A DNA stretch of 46,674 bases from JBCFBK01 sp038562555 (GTDB lineage: Bacteria; Bacteroidota; Bacteroidia; Bacteroidales; Prolixibacteraceae). Shown piece by piece: positions 9,567-16,830 of this stretch. The stretch is from positions 1 through 46,674 of the forward strand of contig JBCFBK010000048.1 in assembly GCA_038562555.1 (NCBI GenBank). The letters run 5' to 3'. Every line of letters starts with the position of its first letter. Positions within the stretch are counted from its first letter, which is position 1. The notes under the pieces were generated by a model that made no database searches, was not told the DNA's origin, and was given only the letters and a program-made list of their open reading frames with translations. Made by a program: the position numbers and the translations under genes.

Positions 9567-12500
9567 TTAAAAACTGACGTTAAGGCCCAGGGTTACACTT
9601 CCGTACATCGGGTAAGCCGAACCATTCTGCACGTTGTTCGTTTCGCGGTCGTCCATCATTTTGGAGAAATAGAGCAGGTTATTCCCGTTGAGGTAGACTT
9701 TGGCAGAATTAATATCCAGGCTTTTCAGCAGTTTGCCGTTGAATGTGTAAGCAATTTCGGCACTTTTCAGGCGAAAGTAGGAGCCATCGACGGTCCGCTG
9801 GCTTCCGCCGTCACCGGATGAGGTCAGCCTTTGCGCGGCCCATTCTGCATCCATGTTCCACGGCCTCCAGGTGTCCAACTGGTTTTCGAAGACGACTGAT
9901 TTGAGAATGTCGCTGAAGCCATACATATGCCAGCCGTAAGTTCTGGAAACGTTGTAAACGCCATAAAACTGAACCATGGCGCTGAAACCTTTATATTCAC
10001 CACCGAGCGAAAACGTATAGGTGTTTTGGGGGCGCTCCGGATAGGAGAACGGGGCTGCATCGTAGCTGTCCAGTTTTCCGTCGCCGTTAAAATCGACCAT
10101 ATTGGCATCGCCGGGAAGTTTTTGTTTATTGGACGTTTTACCAAGGCTGGCATACACATCATCCCAATTATTCAGGTATCCGTCGCCAAGCTGGCTTTTT
10201 GCCTGGTCAATCTGGAATCCGGCAATTTTTTGATAATCAAATAACAGAATAGGATCTTCCCGAAACAAAACCTTGTCCATGGCATGGGTATAGGTCCATC
10301 CGAACCAGTAGGAAAGTTGGCTTTTTGTCACGTTTTGAAACTTGAATTCCAGTTCGTAACCTTTCGATTTTGTTTTTCCCAGGTTGGCTGCAACGGGAGA
10401 AGCTCCGAAATAAGTGGGAATTTGCCGTTGGGTATTGCTCATGAAGATCTTATCACGATCGTCGCGGTATACGTCGACATTCAGATTAAACATGTTGTTC
10501 AGGACAGTGAGTTCTAAGCCGAAATTCTGTTTTTTGGAAACCTCCCACTGCAGTTCCGGGTTGCCGATAACGGCCTGACTATACTGAGCATAAGGACTGC
10601 CTTTACTTGAGTTGCCAAAGATGGTCCGGTCTTCTTCTACCTGCCAGTTTGTGACATAGGCCCAGCGGGAAGACTCAAAATTATCGTTTCCGACTTTCCC
10701 GATAGAGTAGCGGATTTTCAGTTTGTTAAGCCAGTCCTTGTTCAGGAATTCCTCATTTGAGGCCATCCAGCCGACAGCGACCGAAGGGAAGAAGCCGAAG
10801 CGATATTTGGGTGCAAATTTTTCCGAACCGTTATAAGCGCCATTGGTCTCAAACAGATATCTGCCGTCATAATTGTAAGTGAGACGGCCCACCCAGTCTT
10901 CGCGATATTGCGGGAATTCGCTCCCTTTTGTATACTTCTCCCGGTTTACCAGGAAAGTCGCCCCGAGGTCATGTTTGCCAAAGGTGCGGGCATAATTCAG
11001 TTGTAACTGATAGAAGAAACGACGGTATGCCTTGTCCATTTCTGCCGCTTCTTCCGATTGGTATTCTAATGGCCCCATGACCCAGTCATAATCATTTTTA
11101 CCGGGATTTTTGACAGAACCGTAGGTATAATCCCACTCCGTTTCCGTGGGCAGCATGTCTACAATATCGGGATCGATATATTTGACAATGGTGCCGCCGT
11201 CGGTCATTCCGCCGAGTGAGTAAAAGCGGTTGTCATAAGAGAACGAACCCTGAACGCTAAGCCCTTTTGTGAGGAAATCGAGCTGTTGCTTCAAAATAAA
11301 GTCGGTCGTAACCTGCGTCCGGACAAATTTTTGATTCCCGTTGTTATTCAGATAGGAGAGCGGGTTAGGATCGGTACTGTCGGGATGATACCCCCATGAA
11401 CCGTCGGGGAAACGGACAGGATACATGGCGGGGGAGGTGTAATAGAAAGCATCCCATACCCAATGCACGGCTTCAGCATTCGGACTCGATGCAAATTTGC
11501 TGCCGCCCCATTTCCTGCCTACGTATCCCGACAAATTCACGGTAAAGATCGTGGTCCGGGTTAAGTTAAAATCGAGGTTGGTACGGAAGTTAAAGCGGTC
11601 ATAATCCAGCTTGGATTTATATCCTTTGCCATTATCGAGGCCGGTGTTCAGCAGGCTCCCTTCATGAATGTAGCTTACTCCTGCAAAATACCTGGAAAAG
11701 CTGCTTCCTCCCGAAACATTAAAGGTGATTTCTGAAGAAAGGGGAAAGTCTTTGAGTTGGACCGACTTCCAGTCCACATCGGGAAAAATGTATTTGTCTG
11801 CTTCCGACTGTGGTTGTTTGTAATGTTGCATCACCTCCGCCGGCATGTAATAAGCCCAGGCATTTTCATCAGCCGACAGCTCATATTCAATGGCTTCGTT
11901 CCGAAACATAAAGCTGTCATAGGAATTGAGCTTATTGGGTGTCCTGGAGAGAAACTTGGTACTGCTGTTGGCATTGATGGTAAATTGCGGTTTGCCGATT
12001 GCTCCGCGTTTGGTTGTGATGAGAATAACTCCTTCAGCTCCTTTGACCCCGAAAACGGCCGTAGCCGAGGCGTCTTTCAGAACTGAAACAGACTCCACTT
12101 CGCTCACGTTCAGGTCGCTCATGCTTCGTTCCACACCATCAACCAGAATGAGGGGGGCGGAATTGTTCCAGGTTCCCTGAGCACGGATCAGGATCCGGGG
12201 ATCTTCCTTTCCGGGTTCGCCTGATACCATGATGGTGGTAACACCGGGGAGCTGTCCCTGCAGCGCGCGAGAGAGGTTGGTTGTTGCGCCCATTTTGGAC
12301 AACTGGTCGCCTGTGGCATGAGCAATGGCGCCAACAATACTCTCCTTTTTTTGCTTGCCGTAACCCACAATGACGACTTCTTCGACTCCCACATGCTCTT
12401 CCTCCATGACGACACTGACGCTGCCTTTTCCGGCAATGCTAACTTCCTGTTGCTTCATGCCGATAAATGAAAAGACCAGTGTTCTGGTGCTGACGGGTAC

Positions 12501-13043
12501 GGACAGGTGAAACGACCCATTGGAATCGGTTACTGTTCCAATAGTTGTTCCTTTTATAATTACACTGACGCCTGGCAAGGGAAATCCGCCCTGATCTTTA
12601 ACAGAACCCGTGAAATCTTTTTTCTGCGGTTGTTCCACAGTAGCGACCGATTTTAAGAATTCGAGCTGTTTCAGTTCATCCTTCCTGTAAAGAAATACCT
12701 GCCGGTCGTCGACATGATAAGCAATCTGACTTCCTCCAAAAAGTTCCGCCAGTATTTCTTCGATTGTTGCGCCCCGGGTTGCGATACTCTTTTCGATCCG
12801 GGTATCGACCAATTGGGTGTCATAAATGAAAATGAACTCACTGTTCTGTTCGATCGATTTCAGGATCATCCCCACCGTTGAGTTCCGGAGTTGAAGATCG
12901 ATTTTCGTCTTCTGTGAGTAAACACTTGCAGAAACAGCCATCGTTCCAGCAAACATCAGCATGGTCAGTAGCTTCATCGTTAAAAAAATAACGCTGAGTC
13001 TCCTCCGTTCACCGGAGGAATCGTCAATAACGGTTTTTTTCAT
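9567..13043 (-). CDS. susC: SusC/RagA TonB-linked outer-membrane transporter with STN signalling domain (PUL 1, first pair)
   Basis: A 1158-residue SusC-like transducer-porin. A basic N-terminus and signal peptide (to about residue 44) lead into an STN domain (about 50-115, with FIYDTQLVD and IEEILAELFGG). Then come a carboxypeptidase-regulatory-like domain (about 145-220, with GSVKDQGGFPLPGVSV), a TonB-box/plug region (VVIVGYGKQKKESIVGAI, then VLKDASATAVFGVKGAEGV) and a beta-barrel ending NVSF. In this family the STN domain contacts a FecR anti-sigma factor when substrate is bound, which releases the ECF sigma. A FecR gene lies directly upstream. It is the first structural gene of the SusC-SusD-SusC-SusD-DUF5627 operon. 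Confidence 0.95.
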   Translation of the reverse strand: MKKTVIDDSSGERRRLSVIFLTMKLLTMLMFAGTMAVSASVYSQKTKIDLQLRNSTVGMILKSIEQNSEFIFIYDTQLVDTRIEKSIATRGATIEEILAELFGGSQIAYHVDDRQVFLYRKDELKQLEFLKSVATVEQPQKKDFTGSVKDQGGFPLPGVSVIIKGTTIGTVTDSNGSFHLSVPVSTRTLVFSFIGMKQQEVSIAGKGSVSVVMEEEHVGVEEVVIVGYGKQKKESIVGAIAHATGDQLSKMGATTNLSRALQGQLPGVTTIMVSGEPGKEDPRILIRAQGTWNNSAPLILVDGVERSMSDLNVSEVESVSVLKDASATAVFGVKGAEGVILITTKRGAIGKPQFTINANSSTKFLSRTPNKLNSYDSFMFRNEAIEYELSADENAWAYYMPAEVMQHYKQPQSEADKYIFPDVDWKSVQLKDFPLSSEITFNVSGGSSFSRYFAGVSYIHEGSLLNTGLDNGKGYKSKLDYDRFNFRTNLDFNLTRTTIFTVNLSGYVGRKWGGSKFASSPNAEAVHWVWDAFYYTSPAMYPVRFPDGSWGYHPDSTDPNPLSYLNNNGNQKFVRTQVTTDFILKQQLDFLTKGLSVQGSFSYDNRFYSLGGMTDGGTIVKYIDPDIVDMLPTETEWDYTYGSVKNPGKNDYDWVMGPLEYQSEEAAEMDKAYRRFFYQLQLNYARTFGKHDLGATFLVNREKYTKGSEFPQYREDWVGRLTYNYDGRYLFETNGAYNGSEKFAPKYRFGFFPSVAVGWMASNEEFLNKDWLNKLKIRYSIGKVGNDNFESSRWAYVTNWQVEEDRTIFGNSSKGSPYAQYSQAVIGNPELQWEVSKKQNFGLELTVLNNMFNLNVDVYRDDRDKIFMSNTQRQIPTYFGASPVAANLGKTKSKGYELEFKFQNVTKSQLSYWFGWTYTHAMDKVLFREDPILLFDYQKIAGFQIDQAKSQLGDGYLNNWDDVYASLGKTSNKQKLPGDANMVDFNGDGKLDSYDAAPFSYPERPQNTYTFSLGGEYKGFSAMVQFYGVYNVSRTYGWHMYGFSDILKSVVFENQLDTWRPWNMDAEWAAQRLTSSGDGGSQRTVDGSYFRLKSAEIAYTFNGKLLKSLDINSAKVYLNGNNLLYFSKMMDDRETNNVQNGSAYPMYGSVTLGLNVSF

Positions 13044-13091
13044 AAATTTGTATTGAAGTTAAAAATTTGCCTTTTGGCACTTTTTTTTATT

Positions 13092-13122
13092 AACCGGCAG
13101 GTGTTAGCCGCATCTGCCGGTT
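13092..13122 (-). promoter_or_regulatory. Stem-loop between fecR and the first susC of PUL 1
   Basis: A perfect 9-bp inverted repeat, AACCGGCAG (13092-13100) and CTGCCGGTT (13114-13122), lies 9 nt after the fecR stop. On the minus strand it is followed by an A-run, not a U-run, so it is not a standard terminator. A small TGCC-AAAA-GGCA hairpin with a following ATTTTT lies about 25 nt further on, before the susC start. The pair may act as a leader or attenuator that separates low sigma/FecR expression from high SusC expression. Function is inferred. Confidence 0.5.
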
Positions 13123-13131
13123 CTCTCTTAT

Positions 13132-14307
13132 TTAATCATAAAACACAAATCTGTTCCCTTGCTTTTCATATCTCGTTTTAAAAATGATTGCCAGTCCGTT
13201 CAGTATTCGCTCCGGGTCGTCTTTTAAATCCAGTTTTCCGGAGAAAACCGATGATCTGTCTGATGTGTTAACCTCGATTTCAATATTGTAATAGCGTGAA
13301 ATCCTTTTAGCCAGACTGACCAGGTCTTCCTGTTCGAAATTGAGATAGCCGTCAGTCCAGGCGAGATAATTCTCCATATTTCTGACTGCAGTGATGTTGA
13401 ATTCCTTCAGGTTTTCGGAAAGTGTTGCTTTTTGGCTCGGCAGCAGTTCATAAGTCCCGGCGAAAAGTTTGCTGTTGGCACTCAGAGTGACTTTTCCTTC
13501 TACCAGGACCGTGTAGTTTTCTTTCGTAACGGCGTCGGCCTGAACAACAAACCGGGTCCCCAATACCCGGACTTTAAAGGATTCCGTGCATACATAAAAA
13601 GGCTTTTCCTTATTTTCGGATACCTCGAAACAGGCCTCTCCTTCCACATAGACTTCCCTCTTGTTACCTTGGAAAACCGGGGGATATATCAGTCTTGATC
13701 CGGAGTTCAGCCACACTTTTGTTCCGTCGGAAAGGAGGATATAGGAACGTTTGCCAAAAGGAATGCTGACCTGGTTATAACCATGGTGCAATCCGTTTCC
13801 TGTTTGTTCCACAATGGCTGTATCATTCACAGAGACCGAGGCGCTGTTGGCGGCGTATTCTATTTTTGCCTGTTTGCTGTCAATTTCAACCCGTTGCCCG
13901 TCGGCCAGAATGAGTTCGGTATTTTCTGAACCGGAGCGGGAAGCCGCTGCAAAATTATGAATTGAAGGACGCTGATCCAGGATCAGCCAGGCTGCTGTTC
14001 CTGCTCCCGCAAAAAGAAAAACTGCTGCCGCGTATTTGAAAATGGTGAGCCGGATCTGTGTTTGGGTATGCTGATAGATTTTTCTCAGTACTTCTTCTTT
14101 TTTTTGATCAGGTAAGTCGGTTTTGGTTGTCTTTAGGTTATTCAGGATCTCAAATGCCAGGGAAATTTCTTCAGTTTTTTCAGGCAGTCGGATTTTTAGC
14201 TGCTCGATCGCCCGGGTTCCTGCAATTTTGTTGCGGGCTGTTTTAATGAAATCCTCATCCAGTATGAAGTCTTCGGCCCGATATAAACGATAGCGGTTAT
14301 GGTCCAT
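13132..14307 (-). CDS. fecR: FecR-family anti-sigma factor (PUL 1)
   Basis: A 391-residue inner-membrane anti-sigma factor. The N-terminal cytoplasmic part (about 1-85) would hold the ECF sigma factor. One membrane segment follows (about 90-110, YAAAVFLFAGAGTAAWLIL). The periplasmic FecR domain contains LLSDGTKVWLNSGSRLIYP and VEGEACFEVSENKEKPFYV. A C-terminal DUF4974-type domain has YLNFEQEDLVSLAKRISRYYNIEIEV. It should respond to the STN domain of the SusC encoded next. A longer frame begins with TTG at 14319; I prefer the ATG at 14307 because MDHNRYRLYRAEDF is the usual N-terminus of this family. The gap to the sigma gene is about 90 nt. Confidence 0.92.
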   Translation of the reverse strand: MDHNRYRLYRAEDFILDEDFIKTARNKIAGTRAIEQLKIRLPEKTEEISLAFEILNNLKTTKTDLPDQKKEEVLRKIYQHTQTQIRLTIFKYAAAVFLFAGAGTAAWLILDQRPSIHNFAAASRSGSENTELILADGQRVEIDSKQAKIEYAANSASVSVNDTAIVEQTGNGLHHGYNQVSIPFGKRSYILLSDGTKVWLNSGSRLIYPPVFQGNKREVYVEGEACFEVSENKEKPFYVCTESFKVRVLGTRFVVQADAVTKENYTVLVEGKVTLSANSKLFAGTYELLPSQKATLSENLKEFNITAVRNMENYLAWTDGYLNFEQEDLVSLAKRISRYYNIEIEVNTSDRSSVFSGKLDLKDDPERILNGLAIIFKTRYEKQGNRFVFYD

Positions 14308-14398
14308 GTATGCTTTCAAGTTTCTTACCAGAGAGAGCGATTTTTAAAATCCGGACAAAAAAAATCGGTTATTTTTCATCTAAATTTTAAGTCGCTGG

Positions 14399-15034
14399 TC
14401 ATCTGTTTGTTATGGCGGTACGATCGGTTAGAAATAATACGCAGAGAAGATCTGCGCCTTTGGTAACCAGTTGTTCGATGCTTGTTTTCAATATGCGCAC
14501 CGACCGATAGACGGATTTGTAACAGGAGTCAACCGAAATTTCCAGGATATTGGCGATATCTTCGTAGGCCAGTTCGCAATCGTAGCGCAGGTAGATGATT
14601 TCCTGTTGTCGGGGGGAGAGCTTTGCCAGACTTTTTCTCATGGCCTGCTTCAGTTCGTCTGATTCCTCTTTTTCTGCAATGGTTTGTTCAATGCCGTTGA
14701 AATAGCCAAACCGTTCTTCGGGGAAATGGTCTGATAAGGTGAACCTGCTTTGTTTTTTCAGGTCCACTAACAGTTGGCGCCTGAATGATTTGACCAGATA
14801 GGCCTTGACATTCGTCACCTCCGTGAGCGACTTTCTTTTTTTTAGCAAATAAACAAAGACATTTTGTATGGAATCTTCAATGACTTGTGTATTATTGGAC
14901 GTATATTTCAGACCAATGTAATACAACAGATCAAAATGATCATGGTAAATCTGTGAGAAGCTTTTATCGCATCCGGTTGAGATAAATGCTTTCCATGCAC
15001 TTCCTGTTTCATATGCTGTTGTTGTGTTGTTCAT
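14399..15034 (-). CDS. ECF RNA polymerase sigma factor (PUL 1)
   Basis: A 211-residue sigma-70 family protein of ECF type. Region 2 is about residues 26-95 (FSQIYHDHFDLLYYIGLKY, IEDSIQNVFVYLLKKR, VKAYLVKSFRRQLLVDLKK). Region 4 is about 130-190 (LSPRQQEIIYLRYDCELAYEDIANILEIS, then SVDSCYKSVYRSVRILK, the DNA-recognition helix). It should direct transcription of the SusCD genes downstream, held by the FecR encoded next. Its ATG lies only 21 nt after the GH140-like gene of PUL 2, with no terminator between, so it may be transcribed as the last part of the PUL 2 operon. No clear promoter of its own was seen in the gap. Confidence 0.93.
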   Translation of the reverse strand: MNNTTTAYETGSAWKAFISTGCDKSFSQIYHDHFDLLYYIGLKYTSNNTQVIEDSIQNVFVYLLKKRKSLTEVTNVKAYLVKSFRRQLLVDLKKQSRFTLSDHFPEERFGYFNGIEQTIAEKEESDELKQAMRKSLAKLSPRQQEIIYLRYDCELAYEDIANILEISVDSCYKSVYRSVRILKTSIEQLVTKGADLLCVLFLTDRTAITNR

Positions 15035-15055
15035 TGCTGCATAAACATATGCCTG

Positions 15056-16639
15056 TTATCTGTTTTGAAGAATGACCTCCGGATTTTGCGCGTTTGATCC
15101 GGGTACCGGCATTTCCATGGAAACATCGTCGATAATCAGTACCCAGTCCTGGTTTGATGGCGAAATAAACTGCGAGGCGCTTGTCTTTTTCTTTTCACGC
15201 ACGACCCGGAACGGTTTGCCTGTCGGGTTACCTGACTGGTTGCAAAGGGTTCCGTTTACAGGATTGAACCACCAGCATGCAACATCTCCTTCAACCAGGA
15301 ACAGATTCGCATGGAAGCTTTGCCGGGTGGGGATGTAGGCCATGGCAAAAGCCCTGTTTTCATCGAGCGCAGCCTGAATCCGGTTCTCATCGATGCGGTG
15401 GGCGACCGTATCGATAATCAGTGCCTGGGCGGGAACGCACTGAAAATTAGAACGGGATGCAAACAGGTTTTTCATCAGAATGAGCTGACTTGCCCCTTCA
15501 CTGTATATACCCTTGTCACCGGTCCACTCTCCGTTTGGGAGATACCGGTCTTCGTAATTTTCATTGTTTCGGTGAAACATCCATACATTGTTGTTACCAT
15601 AGTTAAAGCCCAATGCACCGGCCAGAACAGAGCGGTAAGCGTTTCTTCTGACATCGAAGGCGGTGCAGCGCTGACCATCTTTTTTTGCCACGATGTTTTC
15701 ATACCAGACTGACGTTTCATACCAGGGTTCAAGATCGAGGGTGGGTTTAACAGGTTGCCGGAGATAGTCTTCCCGCACCATCCGGTAGTTGGCTACCGAA
15801 CCTGCCTGGTATTGACCCGACTGCATCGCATTGAAATCGAGAAATTTCAGATCGTGATAGTATTTGGAGGAGGAGACACCCGAACAAATATGATAGGTCA
15901 TCACCGATGTGCTGTAATCGGCCTTTCCCTGATCAAACTGCCTGGCTGCGCCATTTATTCCGTCGGCGATACCTTCGGCCGTGGCAACCGGCATCAGGTA
16001 TTCGTCCAGGTCAAACAGGCCGGTTTTATAATCTTTTGGCTCATAATCGCCGCCAAGCACCCAGATCATGTTGGTGCGGTCTTTATACCGGTTTCCAAGA
16101 AAATAACCCCAGTTGTAGGCCACATCGACTGAATTGATCAGAGCGCCCCGTTCCTTTTGAACCATTTTGTTGCCGAAATAGGGAAGTATGGCGACATAAA
16201 AGCCATAGCGTTCTGCTGCGCTGATCACCCAGTCTGCATGCTTCCAGTAATTTTCGATAATTCCTTCAGGAAGAAAGTATTGCCCGGTTTGAAAGGGTTT
16301 GAATCCTTCCCGGCTCAGATACTCCAGTCCGTAGTTTTTCGAGCCTTTGGTTCCGGTGTAATTATGCGAGTCGATCAACACCACGTTGAATCCCTGCTTT
16401 TTACGAATCTGAAAATAATTGCCGACTTCGGCTTTGGTCAGCCGGCTGAGCATTTCCCATCCTGTGTCACCAAGGTAGAAGAATGGCTTTCCCTCAGTGG
16501 TTCCGTCCTGCTGAACGAGATATCGCTTATTGGGGCTTACCTCCAGCCGCGGCAGCGATTGTGCTGTACCGGGAAATGAATAGAGAAGAAAGACGGCCAG
16601 AAACAAAATGACGTTTGACTTTAGTCCGTTGTGTTTCAT
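15056..16639 (-). CDS. GH140-like glycoside hydrolase (DUF4038 with C-terminal collagen-binding-like domain)
   Basis: A 527-residue secreted enzyme with a signal peptide ending near GTAQ (residue 27). A (beta/alpha)8 DUF4038 domain runs to about residue 400, with GDTGWEMLSRL near 58 and the two acidic residues expected in GH140: Asp198 in WVLGGDYEP and Glu304 in LDLEPWYE. It continues with RRNAYRSVLAGALGFNYG. The C-terminal ~90 residues (CWWFNPVNG and after) fit the beta-sandwich usually annotated as a putative collagen-binding domain. The characterised GH140 enzyme is an apiosidase acting on rhamnogalacturonan II side chains; many relatives have other or unknown substrates, so the sugar is not assigned. 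It is the last gene of PUL 2 and sits behind a 191-nt gap with a strong inverted repeat. Confidence 0.82.
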   Translation of the reverse strand: MKHNGLKSNVILFLAVFLLYSFPGTAQSLPRLEVSPNKRYLVQQDGTTEGKPFFYLGDTGWEMLSRLTKAEVGNYFQIRKKQGFNVVLIDSHNYTGTKGSKNYGLEYLSREGFKPFQTGQYFLPEGIIENYWKHADWVISAAERYGFYVAILPYFGNKMVQKERGALINSVDVAYNWGYFLGNRYKDRTNMIWVLGGDYEPKDYKTGLFDLDEYLMPVATAEGIADGINGAARQFDQGKADYSTSVMTYHICSGVSSSKYYHDLKFLDFNAMQSGQYQAGSVANYRMVREDYLRQPVKPTLDLEPWYETSVWYENIVAKKDGQRCTAFDVRRNAYRSVLAGALGFNYGNNNVWMFHRNNENYEDRYLPNGEWTGDKGIYSEGASQLILMKNLFASRSNFQCVPAQALIIDTVAHRIDENRIQAALDENRAFAMAYIPTRQSFHANLFLVEGDVACWWFNPVNGTLCNQSGNPTGKPFRVVREKKKTSASQFISPSNQDWVLIIDDVSMEMPVPGSNAQNPEVILQNR

Positions 16640-16830
16640 GTTTTTGTAAGTTTAGGTCAGCTCTTTCAGGAGCTTCGTCAGGTTGTGTTTTTTATACTAC
16701 GGACAAGTCAGGCATCATCACCATCTGAAAAGGATTATTTTTCTCACGAGGTGACGATGCCTGACTTGCCGAAGCTCTAAAATGGCCGGATGGCAGGCTT
16801 TACAGGCAAATGAAAATATTTTACTGCGCC
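16640..16830. repeat. Intergenic inverted repeat between GH2 and GH140-like genes
   Basis: Inside this gap a 19-nt arm at 16704-16722 and its inverse at 16750-16768 match at 18 of 19 positions, with a 27-nt loop. A second, outer pairing of 8 bp joins GAGCTTCG (16670-16677) to CGAAGCTC (16770-16777). The segment 16670-16674 could instead pair with AGCTC at 16659-16663, which gives two competing structures. No U-run follows on either strand, so this is not a standard terminator. The 35-nt element at 16693-16727 within it recurs upstream of the PUL 2 fecR gene. Possible roles are mRNA stabilisation or processing, attenuation, or a REP-like element. Confidence 0.7.
16693..16727 (-). promoter_or_regulatory. 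Repeated 35-nt element, copy A (54 nt before the GH140-like gene)
   Basis: On the plus strand it begins TATACTACG, has CAAG at the 12th-15th base and ends ATCTG. The copy at 31345-31379 has the same length and shares 25 of 35 bases, with the ends conserved and the middle variable. Read on the coding (minus) strand it ends CGTAGTATA, 54 nt from the GH140-like start codon. The same orientation and similar distance in both copies suggest an ECF-sigma promoter or leader element. The GTAG tetranucleotide beside a palindrome would also fit a REP-like repeat. Confidence 0.45.

Noticed and set aside
13092..13122. Intrinsic terminator between fecR and susC
   Set aside because: The 9-bp hairpin is followed by A residues, not U residues, on the transcribed strand, so I list it only as a regulatory stem-loop.
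16640..16830. Insertion-sequence remnant between GH2 and GH140
   Set aside because: The inverted repeat looks IS-like, but the gap is only 191 nt, with no transposase fragment and no target-site duplication that I could find.
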